A stretch of 64,000 bases of DNA from Marivirga arenosa (GTDB taxonomy: Bacteria > Bacteroidota > Bacteroidia > Cytophagales > Cyclobacteriaceae). This document shows, one piece after another, positions 10,601-18,148 of this stretch. The translations under genes and the position numbers were made by a program. The stretch's first letter is position 1, and each line of letters starts with the position of its first letter. Under the pieces are notes generated by a model. That model did no database searches, was not told where the DNA came from, and was given only the letters and a program-made list of their open reading frames with translations. The stretch spans positions 2,382,001-2,446,000 of the forward strand of contig NZ_CP129968.2 of NCBI RefSeq assembly GCF_030503875.2, written 5' to 3'.

Positions 10601-10715
10601 CACTCTTTAAGCTCAAAATTGAAGAGTTTAAACTAGGTTTTACAGCAATTGCCTCAAGATTACAAAAACTAAAATAAATTAAGAAAAATATGGGTATTTT
10701 TATATTTACACGCAC
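7653..10715 (-). CDS. Giant-repeat HYR-domain surface protein with type B (gliding-motility-associated) C-terminal sorting domain
   Basis: Secreted adhesin-like protein of 1020 residues. After a signal peptide (about 1-22) come eleven tandem HYR (hyalin) repeats of about 80 residues, between roughly 40 and 930. Each carries a conserved pair of Cys residues, a (S/A)DNC segment, a 'GTTxVTYTATDxxGN' strand and a terminal VxVxDxxPP linker. Residues 935-1020 form the CHU_C / type B sorting domain: SPNGDNQNDTW, DRWG, WDG, GTYYF and the terminal GFIEILR. Such tails direct export through the type IX system. HYR repeats are beta-sandwich adhesion modules. The start is GTG at 10713-10715; no ATG is available in frame upstream. 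First gene of the four-gene operon. Confidence 0.9.
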   Translation of the reverse strand: MRVNIKIPIFFLIYFSFCNLEAIAVKPSLNSSILSLKSGELFTNCPSNISESVSSACGKIVNWTPPSLENTSLTLESTHSPGDFFPLGSTTVTYNGVNGSGDIIETCSFIITINLSDPASYIFPDVQCTGNITINLLNSCNRSVPWNEPVSPCPEITFTKTAVPGQQFPIGTTEVFYRANLNGLEVASCSFFVTLIDDIDPIIETIPNDITISANENCEAIVEWDTPQASDNCGFTPTLSSNLNSGSTFQLGTTTVTYTATDEGGNTAQRSFNVTVEDNSPPTFNNLPTEIRVVAEGNCTAIATWPGVTASDNCDSNVDISSNINSGTSFILGTTAINYTAIDDAGNVANASFNVVVEDNTSPTVLSCPGDITVSADGDCSAVARWSLPTFDDNCDNDLSITSNHNPGEAFLLGSTTVTYTAEDDAGNSIDCSFQVTVIDDTAPSIEPLNDITVSTSGDGCQAIVSWDPIIISDNCSSSITADTSPSSGDIFSLGETVVTVTATDEAGNQSTSNFSVFVEDNTAGVVSNCPQDIVISSNANCTAAATWSSPVFTDNCDANLTISSSHQSGDVFPLGTTLVTYSATDKAGNSISCSFNVIVEDRSAPVFAACVNDIVITANQNCGAIVEWTEPTLSDNCSTEFTIGSNYNSGDLFLVGTTEVIYSATDQAGNTSSCSFNVIVEDNSNPTVAFCPANRVININENCNGIANWETPIFNDCTNLTISSNFNVGDVLPLGTNLIEYTATDVNGATALCSFTVEVVDQNPPVIEDCPEDIVISAASTCDATVEWTEPTASDNCSSITFESNYEPGATFPLGVTTVEYTFTDTNGNSSICSFSINVIDDSELIIENCPEDIIIQADNDQGTANVEWTEPFIQASECSEISIESNFKPGDLFELGTTDVVYSFVREDSEPIYCSFSVTVEPAELQIEISQIISPNGDNQNDTWIIEGIEKFPDNQVVIVDRWGTEIYSVRGYNNHETVWDGRNRNGDLVARGTYYFFITVRNNENVLNEKGFIEILR

Positions 10716-10791
10716 TATGAGAGCAATTAAAATATTTTCATGTTCAAATTATTATAAAAAGTAATTTATGTAAAAGTGATTTAATAAAAAA

Positions 10792-10799
10792 CAAAATTA
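10792..10799 (-). promoter_or_regulatory. Candidate -7 element for the HYR-PorP-PorE-like-kinase operon
   Basis: Minus-strand TAATTTTG, 77 bases upstream of the GTG start of the HYR gene. It lies in the only untranscribed gap before the operon. No convincing -33 element at 19 bases; a TTTG lies about 24 bases upstream. Confidence 0.35.
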
Positions 10800-10860
10800 G
10801 ATTTTATTTAAACCTAAGGTAGACAAAGGATATAGAAGCCAAAGTGATAAGACTAGACTA

Positions 10861-12096
10861 TTATTTTAAGCTTCCAAATAACAGTTGTATATAGAATCTA
10901 GGTTTTATTAGTTCCTTCTTTAAATCCACATTATCCAGCATTGAAGTTAATAAGGTCCTGACGGATGAATTAGAGTTAGCTTTTTTTACTACAAAATTGA
11001 ACAATTTAGGATATTTTAAAAGTTTCTGCATTGATCTGCTTATACGTAGTTCATTACGCATTTTATGTTCAATGATCTGATCATATTTATGGAGGTATTT
11101 AGAATCAAAATAATTTTTGTAAAAAGCTTCCTCAACTACTTCAGCAGCTATTCTCCCACTTCTGATAGCATTTCCAATGCCTTCTCCAGTAAATGGGTCT
11201 ATCAAACTAGCTGCATCTCCTAATAATAGAAATTGTCTGCCCGAAATAGCTCTTTTCTTAGATCCTATTGGTAATCCAAATCCTTTAATGTCTTCAATTG
11301 GCTCAGCATTTTTAAAACGATCCTTTAGATTGGGATGATTATGAATCAAGTCGTATAAAATACTTTTTAAATTTAGCTGTCTTTTACTAACCTCACTTGA
11401 TAACATACCTAAACCAACATTTGCTTGTCCATTTGGCAATGGAAACACCCAAAAATAACCTGGTAATAATTCTTTATAGAAATGTAATTCAATGTGATTT
11501 TGATCATTAAAACCATTCACATTTTTATAGTATTGCCTTAAACCTGCACAATAATGCTCTTTTTCAACTTTAATATTTCCTAAATATTTATTTACTACTG
11601 AATACGCTCCATCAGCTCCAATAATCAGCTTAGATGTAAAAGTGTGTAGCTTACTTTCTAACTTTACCAAATCTGATTCATATTCAATCTTTTCTATTTT
11701 TTCATTTACGAATAGTTCTACATTAGCTTGGTCTTTAATCTGATCAAACATAAATTGATCAAAATCAACGCGTTTTGAAATATATCCTGCTGCTTCATCA
11801 AAATTAGGATTAGTGAAGGGAATATCTAGTTTTTGTCCGTTGGGTGCAAAAAAACTAACGCCTTGTGATGGAAGTTTTTGATTGAATTTTTTAAATGAAT
11901 CAACTAAAGTTGGATCCATCCGATCCAGCTGATTTACTACATCAGCACTCAATGCATCACCGCATATTTTATCCCTAGGAAATGTGGCTTTATCAATTAC
12001 TGCAATACGTAATTTTGTATGTCTTAACTGATAAGCGCAGGTACAGCCAGCTGGACCTGCGCCTACTATAATTAAATCAAAGTGATGATTCGCCAT
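10861..12096 (-). CDS. FAD-dependent oxidoreductase of the geranylgeranyl reductase family
   Basis: Flavoprotein of 411 residues. The N-terminal Rossmann motif IIVGAGPAGCTCAYQL (about residues 8-23) is followed by a segment with DKICGDALS that is typical of geranylgeranyl reductase and related FAD enzymes. The second FAD motif GDAASLIDPFTGEGIGNA lies around residue 290. Members reduce isoprenoid double bonds or act as related monooxygenase-like flavoenzymes; in Bacteroidota the substrate is usually unassigned. No signal peptide. It follows the broken outer-membrane gene by 16 bases on the same strand and is probably cotranscribed with it. Confidence 0.8.
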   Translation of the reverse strand: MANHHFDLIIVGAGPAGCTCAYQLRHTKLRIAVIDKATFPRDKICGDALSADVVNQLDRMDPTLVDSFKKFNQKLPSQGVSFFAPNGQKLDIPFTNPNFDEAAGYISKRVDFDQFMFDQIKDQANVELFVNEKIEKIEYESDLVKLESKLHTFTSKLIIGADGAYSVVNKYLGNIKVEKEHYCAGLRQYYKNVNGFNDQNHIELHFYKELLPGYFWVFPLPNGQANVGLGMLSSEVSKRQLNLKSILYDLIHNHPNLKDRFKNAEPIEDIKGFGLPIGSKKRAISGRQFLLLGDAASLIDPFTGEGIGNAIRSGRIAAEVVEEAFYKNYFDSKYLHKYDQIIEHKMRNELRISRSMQKLLKYPKLFNFVVKKANSNSSVRTLLTSMLDNVDLKKELIKPRFYIQLLFGSLK

Positions 12097-12112
12097 ATAG
12101 GGCTAAATATAA

Positions 12113-12841
12113 CTAGAAACGGTATTTTAATCCAAAGTTTGGACTTATATATGTCCCTTGATGACGAATATTAGCTTTTTTAACGGGTTCATTCATATAC
12201 TGATATTCAATATCTACTTTTTCCAAGGCCTTAAAACCACGATTGTATGAAATAGTGGTATACAAACTAAACTTTTTACTAAGGTTAAATTGTAAGCCTA
12301 AATCAGAGGAAACAGTGAAGAAAATACTATTATAAGAAGTATAAGAAGACCTTCTGGAGTATAGCGGCTCCCCATTTCTAGTTCCGCCTCCTTCGCCATA
12401 ACCTCCAGTTGAAGTTGTGCCAATTCTAGTAGGATCAGTAACACTTAACTGAACACCGACACTAGCTGTACCTGACAACCAATTTCCGATTAAAGGGACC
12501 ACTGCCCGAGTTCTCAAAGGTATATGATAATAAGCATTAGAACTTTCTGACATTGTTCTTACATCATCAAAATTTAAACCATAACCTATTTTTACAGGGC
12601 GAGTTGCTATTCCAGTTTCAAGACTAAAAACTGGGTTAAATTGATAACCTAAAAGAAATGTTGTACCTGGGATATCAATTGCATGCATGTTAGGGGTACT
12701 AACTGCGGTACCTTCATCCTTTATCAGATACTGATCTTGAATAAAATTCGCCTCTACTCCAATATAAAACTTGGATTGCGAAAAAACATTAGTAGAAAAA
12801 ATAAGTAATGCTAGGGTAATAAATCAGCTTGATAATTTCAT
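12113..12841 (-). pseudogene. Outer-membrane beta-barrel protein gene interrupted by an in-frame TGA in the signal peptide
   Basis: The open frame from ATG 12688 encodes 191 residues of alternating beta-strand sequence ending in Tyr-Arg-Phe, as in outer-membrane barrels. Reading upstream in the same frame gives ATG at 12841, five codons (MKLSS), TGA at 12824-12826, then FITLALLIFSTNVFSQ, an excellent signal peptide core, and on without further stops to Met at 12688. Translation from 12688 would lose the export signal and the first strands. So the gene is either a recent nonsense pseudogene, a read-through gene, or carries a single-base sequencing error. No other start codon sits between the stop and 12688 that would keep the signal peptide. 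Function beyond a small porin-like barrel is unknown. Confidence 0.75.
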
Positions 12842-12923
12842 AAATAAAATAGTTTTTTAACACTAACTATTTAGTTTACTATTTATTTCAAATTAGGCGA
12901 TAAAATATAGTTGGAAGGTAAAA

Positions 12924-14222
12924 TTAATCAATAATTGGAATAGAAGCTTTAAATTCAGTTTCTCTCTCAAGCTCTGAATAATTAAGGTTTATATCTCCAT
13001 TTAATTTATTGGTAATGATTTTACAAATATAAAGACCTAAACCTGGTCCTTTAGGCAATTCTGAACCTACATAGAATAAATCAAAAATATTTTGGATTTG
13101 ATCTTTTTTGATTCCAATACCATTATCCTTTACACTTATTATTAAATTATGATCGACCATATCAAATTTAACCTTAACCCACTTTTGTAGCTTTAACGGA
13201 TCTTGAAATCTAACTGCATTACCTATTAAGTTCTTTAATATTAAATGCAATAAAGATGGGTCGATTTTTACAGGCTTTGCTAAATTATTCTCAATATCAA
13301 TATCAATTATATCTAAGTTTTCTTCACCAGATAATCTGTCAAAAACAGTATCTAGAATTAATTGAATATCAATAGGTTGTGGGCTAATAGGCCGAGCACT
13401 TATTTCATATACATTACTCAATCTTCTTAGCATATTATCCATATGGTTAGCAGAATGATTTAAATGATCTAAGTGAGTAGATATATCATTATTCTGCTCA
13501 TATTCCATTTGAATTAATTGACTTAAGCCTTTAAAGCGTGCTATAGGGCCCCTTAAGTCATGCGCTGATTTATAAATAAATTCATCTAATTCTTTATTCT
13601 TTTCAATCAATAACTGATTTGATTTAGATAATTCAATTGTTCTTTCCTGAACTTGCTGATCTAAATTTCTTGCTATTGATAATAATTTCTTATTCTGGGT
13701 TTGAATAATTCTTTTTGCCTGTTCTAATTTTGTTCTTTCACGATCAATTACCTCGTTCTGTGATTGTATTTCCTCTAGAGCTTCAGTAAGATCTTTATTT
13801 TTAGTAACTAAATCTTGTTGGGCTGTTTCTATTTCTTCCTTTTGCTCAGAAATAAGTGCTAAAGCCTCTTTATAATCGGTGTTTTGAGCTACTAATTGAT
13901 TATGCTTTTCTTCTAAGGTTCTGGTTCTTTCTTTTACTAATACCTCTAAATAATCATTATGTCTTCTAATCCTTTTAGAACCTGCATCCATAAAGCTAAA
14001 AGCAATACCCACAATGCCTAAACTTAGTAAGCCGAAAGATAAAGCTCTAACTATATTACTTAACTCATCAGGATTCAACTCAAAAAAGTATGTAAGAATC
14101 CCTAACTCTTCTGAGCTTATATTATTAGTACCGGATGCCTCTATAGGTTGAGCAACAACCAAAAGCAAAAAGCTAATAAGGGTTAATACAATTGAATAGT
14201 TGAAATAATTTCTCACAAACAC
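12924..14222 (-). CDS. Membrane sensor histidine kinase with long coiled coil
   Basis: 432 residues. Two membrane segments (about 10-28 and 58-78) flank a short periplasmic loop of about 30 residues, followed by a long coiled coil (about 85-210). The H-box is AHDLRGPIARFKGL with His221, and the HATPase domain has N-box LKNLIGNAVRF and G-boxes DNGIGI and GPGLGLYI. With such a small external loop it is unlikely to bind a large ligand outside; it may sense the membrane or a partner. The kinase core resembles that of the kinase at 2946-5054. It lies 82 bases upstream of the broken outer-membrane gene, with no receiver nearby. Confidence 0.85.
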   Translation of the reverse strand: MFVRNYFNYSIVLTLISFLLLVVAQPIEASGTNNISSEELGILTYFFELNPDELSNIVRALSFGLLSLGIVGIAFSFMDAGSKRIRRHNDYLEVLVKERTRTLEEKHNQLVAQNTDYKEALALISEQKEEIETAQQDLVTKNKDLTEALEEIQSQNEVIDRERTKLEQAKRIIQTQNKKLLSIARNLDQQVQERTIELSKSNQLLIEKNKELDEFIYKSAHDLRGPIARFKGLSQLIQMEYEQNNDISTHLDHLNHSANHMDNMLRRLSNVYEISARPISPQPIDIQLILDTVFDRLSGEENLDIIDIDIENNLAKPVKIDPSLLHLILKNLIGNAVRFQDPLKLQKWVKVKFDMVDHNLIISVKDNGIGIKKDQIQNIFDLFYVGSELPKGPGLGLYICKIITNKLNGDINLNYSELERETEFKASIPIID

Positions 14223-14545
14223 CTGTCTTGATATAATACTATTAAAGATAAAAAGTTTAATAGTTTTTAATTATTTATAAAACACTTTAATTATCAGTGA
14301 TTTACGTTTCTAATATTGAAGTTTCAATTTAATCAAAAATAATAATCAAAAACAAGAAATTATTATATAAAAAAATAAATATGCTTTACATAAAGGAGGG
14401 AAAATTATGCCATAGCACACTTAAGTAATAGCGTATTGCATTGAAAATAAGAAAGTTACGACCGTATATAAATTAAAAAGCCTGCAAATAAATTATTTAC
14501 AGGCCTTTAAATATTTCATGTAAGAAATGACTTATATATTAATAA
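14223..14545. other. Intergenic region: ffh terminator plus AT-rich stretch
   Basis: The right end holds the ffh hairpin (14475-14508). The rest is AT-rich, with no open frame of note. A lone AAAGGAGGG at 14393-14401 on the plus strand sits 5 bases before ATG CCA TAG, which is not a usable gene. The promoter of the minus-strand kinase presumably lies near 14230-14400, but I see no clear TAnnTTTG there. Confidence 0.5.
14475..14508 (-). terminator. Intrinsic terminator of ffh
   Basis: On the minus strand AAAGGCCTG pairs with CAGGCTTT (one bulged C). The stem continues inward through TAAATA/TATTTG, and a T run follows. It lies 38 bases past the ffh stop. Confidence 0.65.
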
Positions 14546-15877
14546 TTATTTTCCAAACGGATTAAAACCGGCTAAACCTCTTTTACTACCACTCATTTTA
14601 TTCATGGTCTTCATCATCTTTCTCATATCCTTGAATTGCTTCAATAGGTTATTAATCTCTTGTACTGATGTACCACTACCCGATGCAATTCTTTTCTTTC
14701 TACTCGCATTCATTAATTCAGGATTTGTTCTTTCCTCTTTCGTCATTGAGCGAATAATGGCTTCGACTGGCTTGAACGCATCATCATCTATGTCAAGATC
14801 TTTGATTTGTTTACCCATTCCAGGTAACATCCCTAATAGATCTTTAACATTCCCCATCTTCTTAATTTGTTGTAGCTGAGATAAGAAGTCCTCAAAGTCA
14901 AATTGATTCTTACGGATCTTTTTGGATAATCGATTAGTCTCTTCCTGATCAAAAGTTTCTTGTGCTTTCTCAACTAATGATACCACATCACCCATACCCA
15001 AAATTCTTTGGGCCATCCTGTCAGGATAGAATAGGTCAATGGCATCCATTTTTTCTCCACTACTAACGAATTTGATTGGCTTTTCAACCACATTACGAAT
15101 GGATAGAGCAGCACCACCTCTGGTATCACCATCTAACTTGGTTAATACAACGCCATCAAAATCTAATTGCTCATTAAAGGTCTTAGCCGTATTAACAGCA
15201 TCTTGACCGGTCATGGAGTCAACTACAAATAATGTTTCTGAAGGATTAAGCTCTTTCTTTAAGCTTGAAATCTCTTTCATCATTTGCTCATCGACAGCTA
15301 ATCGACCAGCAGTATCGACTACGACTATACTCTTACCATTTTCTTTGGCATACTTAATCGCATTATTAGCAATTTTAACTGCGTCCTTATTTTCAGGCTC
15401 AGCATAAACTTCTACTCCAATTTGCTCTCCTAACACCTTTAACTGGTCAATAGCGGCAGGTCTGTAGATATCACAAGCAGCTAAAAGCACTTGCTTTCCT
15501 TGTTTCTTTAATCTATTAGCTAATTTTCCCGAGAAGGTTGTTTTACCTGATCCTTGAAGACCTGAGATTAAAATAGTGGCAGGAGAACCTTCTACATTAA
15601 TATCCTCCTGTTTCTCCCCCATCATTTTGGCTAGCTCTTCTTGAGTAATTTTAACCAATAACTGACCGGGAGATACTGAAATAAGTACATCACGACCTAA
15701 TGCTTCTTCCTTAATTTTATCCGTAACTTCTTTTGCTACTTTGAAGTTAACATCGGCATCTACCAATGCTCTTCTGATTTCTTTTACGGTAGTAGCAACA
15801 TTTACTTCCGTAATTTGCCCCTGACCTTTCAGGGTTTTAAAAGCGCGATCTAACTTATAACTGAGATTATCAAACAT
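14546..15877 (-). CDS. ffh: Signal recognition particle protein Ffh (SRP54)
   Basis: GTPase that binds 4.5S RNA and signal sequences of nascent chains and delivers ribosomes to FtsY at the membrane. 443 residues, the normal bacterial length. N domain (1-95); G domain with P-loop GLQGSGKTTF near residue 108, DIYRPAA, DTAGRLA and TKLDGDTRGG; then a Met-rich M domain (about 320-443) with GMLPGMGKQ, the SGSGTSVQEIN helix-turn-helix and the tail MRKMMKTMNKMSG. A TAGTTTTG promoter element sits 24 bases upstream and a strong terminator follows. All key motifs are intact. Confidence 0.97.
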   Translation of the reverse strand: MFDNLSYKLDRAFKTLKGQGQITEVNVATTVKEIRRALVDADVNFKVAKEVTDKIKEEALGRDVLISVSPGQLLVKITQEELAKMMGEKQEDINVEGSPATILISGLQGSGKTTFSGKLANRLKKQGKQVLLAACDIYRPAAIDQLKVLGEQIGVEVYAEPENKDAVKIANNAIKYAKENGKSIVVVDTAGRLAVDEQMMKEISSLKKELNPSETLFVVDSMTGQDAVNTAKTFNEQLDFDGVVLTKLDGDTRGGAALSIRNVVEKPIKFVSSGEKMDAIDLFYPDRMAQRILGMGDVVSLVEKAQETFDQEETNRLSKKIRKNQFDFEDFLSQLQQIKKMGNVKDLLGMLPGMGKQIKDLDIDDDAFKPVEAIIRSMTKEERTNPELMNASRKKRIASGSGTSVQEINNLLKQFKDMRKMMKTMNKMSGSKRGLAGFNPFGK

Positions 15878-15900
15878 ATCTTATAGGATGAAATTTTGGG

Positions 15901-15908
15901 CAAAACTA
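15901..15908 (-). promoter_or_regulatory. Candidate -7 element for ffh
   Basis: Minus-strand TAGTTTTG fits TAnnTTTG and lies 24 bases before the ffh ATG. No clear -33 partner. Confidence 0.4.
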
Positions 15909-15949
15909 ATGAATTTATCGTACTAATCCGAAGAAATTCTATTTTTGAA

Positions 15950-16990
15950 TTATAGTGAATTACAGTATTGTTCTATTGCTGCAATTGCTTCTTTGTCTTT
16001 ATTTTTGGCTGCTTTTTGATAAGCTGCACAAGCCTTATCTACTTGATTGTTAAGCCTTAGCGCTTCCCCATAGTAAAAATTGGTAGAAGGTAAGTCATTA
16101 TTTTTATTTAAAGCATTTTCAAACTGGCGTATTGCATCTTCTATTTCTCCTTTTTTTAAGGCCAAAATCCCAAGATTCCTGTAGACGTACGGATTTTTCT
16201 CATCGATCACAATACTCCTTCTCAAATCAGTATACGCTTTATCATAATTGCCCAAAAAGGTATAAATATATCCCCTATTATTAAGGAAATACGGTTGACC
16301 TGCTTCTATTTCCAAAGCCTTATTTACTGACACTAAAGCTAGATCAAATTGTTTGTTTTCAGATTGAATTAAGGCAAGTAAGTTCCAGGCGTTTGCTTCT
16401 TTCGGATTTATCTCTAATGCTTTATTAATTGCAGTAATAGCAGATTCATAATCCTTTTTGTAATAATGAACTGCCGCTTTATTAGTGTATATTTCTGAAT
16501 TTGAAGAATCTAATTCCAAAGCCTTATTAAAAGATAATTCTGCTTCATCATACTTTTTTAAGCCTACTAATGCTAATCCTTTAGCCAAATGAGCAAATGC
16601 AGAATCTTGATACGAGTCCAAAACTGGTTCTAAGTCATCAAGAGCTCTATAAAATTCTCCTGTCTGATAGAAGGCATTACTCCGATTAAAATAGGCTCTT
16701 GTGTAATCAGGTTTATATTGTAATGCTTTTCCATAAGCCTGAATGGCTTCATAAGGATGACCGTCCTGATAATGCGCAATTCCTTTAGCATTCCAGGCAG
16801 CAGCATTTTCATCGTTTAATTCTATAGCACTTTCAAAATAACCCAGTGCTTGTTTAGTTTGACCCTTATCAAGTGATTGATAGCCTTTTTGAATAAGGGT
16901 TTGCTGTCTTTGTTCCTTAGTAGAACATGAGATAGCTATTCCTGAAACAATAAATACAAGAGTTAGATATTTAATAAGATGTATTTTCAT
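15950..16990 (-). CDS. TPR-repeat lipoprotein
   Basis: 346 residues from the ATG at 16990, which I prefer because it places the lipoprotein signal (MKIHLIKYLTLVFIVSGIAISC, lipobox ISC) right at the N-terminus. An upstream in-frame ATG at 17026 would add 12 residues and overlap the helicase gene. The remainder is about nine tandem tetratricopeptide repeats (for example AWNAKGIAHYQDGHPYEAIQAYGKAL), a protein-protein scaffold. It is probably anchored in the periplasm or the outer membrane. It follows the helicase closely and may be cotranscribed with it. Specific partner unknown. Confidence 0.82.
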   Translation of the reverse strand: MKIHLIKYLTLVFIVSGIAISCSTKEQRQQTLIQKGYQSLDKGQTKQALGYFESAIELNDENAAAWNAKGIAHYQDGHPYEAIQAYGKALQYKPDYTRAYFNRSNAFYQTGEFYRALDDLEPVLDSYQDSAFAHLAKGLALVGLKKYDEAELSFNKALELDSSNSEIYTNKAAVHYYKKDYESAITAINKALEINPKEANAWNLLALIQSENKQFDLALVSVNKALEIEAGQPYFLNNRGYIYTFLGNYDKAYTDLRRSIVIDEKNPYVYRNLGILALKKGEIEDAIRQFENALNKNNDLPSTNFYYGEALRLNNQVDKACAAYQKAAKNKDKEAIAAIEQYCNSL

Positions 16991-17018
16991 AATTAATGAA
17001 TCTGTCTTTGCTAAAACT

Positions 17019-18134
17019 TTATCCAAAAGGAACCTGTTTCATTTTTATTCCTAACTCTTTTTGAATGTTTTTGATTTGAACCATTTCATTTTTGGTACAA
17101 AGCGCCATACTTATACCCGTTTTTCCCGCTCTTGCAGTTCTACCACTTCTATGAATATAATAATCTAATTGCTTCGGAATCTCATAATGTACTACGTAAG
17201 CAAGATTAGCAACATCAATACCTCTTGCCGCAACATCGGTAGCAATTAATAAATCAAGCTTTTTACTTTTAAATGATCGCAATTCCTTATCACGATCTTT
17301 TTGATGCATATCTCCTTCAAGAATACCAACCGCTAATTTTCTAGATTTGAGTTTTTCAAATAAGGATCTAGCTGAATTTTTAGTATTACAGAAAATTATA
17401 CCTCTCTCCTTTTTCTGAGTTTTCAGGAAATAGTCTAACACCATAAACTTTTCATCTGTGTCACAAGGCACATATTGGTGTAATATTTTTTCATTAACCA
17501 ATTCATTACCCGATGCTTTCAATTGCTTAGCATTAGGATCAAGGTACTGTTTGATGATATATTTAATATCAGTAGGAATAGTAGCAGAAAACAGCCAAAT
17601 ATCTTTCTGGTGTTTCATAGTATTTAAAATGAATTCCAAATCCTTTTTAAAACCCATGCTTAACATTTCATCTGCTTCATCTAATACCATCAGCTTAGCT
17701 TGACGAATATCAACCGCTTTTCTTCTAATTAAATCTGCTAATCTACCGGGAGTTGCGACTAAGATATGCGTAGGCCTTCTTAAGTTTTGAATTTGCTTTT
17801 CAATCTTCTCTCCACCAAATACAACCTCAGTAAAAACCTTCTCTGAATATTTTGTGAACTTGAAGATTTGCTGCTTGATTTGCTGAGCTAATTCTCTTGT
17901 GGGTGAAAGAATTACAGCTTGTATTTTATTATCTTTGGTATTAATTCTTTCTAATATTGGTAATCCGAAAGCCGCTGTTTTACCCGTTCCGGTTTGTGCC
18001 TGAGCAATTAAATCACCTGAATTCTGCATTAGATGACCAATAACTAGCTCTTGAATTTTAGTCGGTTGATTAATATTAAGCTCTGTTAATCCTTTTATTA
18101 GATCTTTAGAGATTCCTAATTCCTTAAATGTCAT
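17019..18134 (-). CDS. DEAD-box ATP-dependent RNA helicase (short form)
   Basis: 371 residues covering little more than the two RecA-like domains: Q motif (F3 and PTKIQ), motif I AQTGTGKT, Ia PTRELAQQ, II DEADEM, III SAT, V ATDVAARGID and VI HRSGRTARAGKT. It lacks the basic tail and the accessory RNA-binding domain of DbpA/CsdA types, so substrate recognition must be minimal or come from partners. It likely unwinds short RNA helices in ribosome assembly or mRNA turnover. It lies 14 bases downstream of a second DEAD-box gene. Confidence 0.9.
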   Translation of the reverse strand: MTFKELGISKDLIKGLTELNINQPTKIQELVIGHLMQNSGDLIAQAQTGTGKTAAFGLPILERINTKDNKIQAVILSPTRELAQQIKQQIFKFTKYSEKVFTEVVFGGEKIEKQIQNLRRPTHILVATPGRLADLIRRKAVDIRQAKLMVLDEADEMLSMGFKKDLEFILNTMKHQKDIWLFSATIPTDIKYIIKQYLDPNAKQLKASGNELVNEKILHQYVPCDTDEKFMVLDYFLKTQKKERGIIFCNTKNSARSLFEKLKSRKLAVGILEGDMHQKDRDKELRSFKSKKLDLLIATDVAARGIDVANLAYVVHYEIPKQLDYYIHRSGRTARAGKTGISMALCTKNEMVQIKNIQKELGIKMKQVPFG

Positions 18135-18148
18135 AATGAATTGTAATA

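Noticed and set aside
7950..10650. Direct repeats that could be a CRISPR array
   Set aside because: They are protein-coding HYR repeats of about 250 bases with diverged sequence, not short identical repeats with spacers.
12824..12826. TGA as selenocysteine codon
   Set aside because: The stop is in a signal peptide where Sec has no use, and I see no SECIS-like hairpin just downstream.
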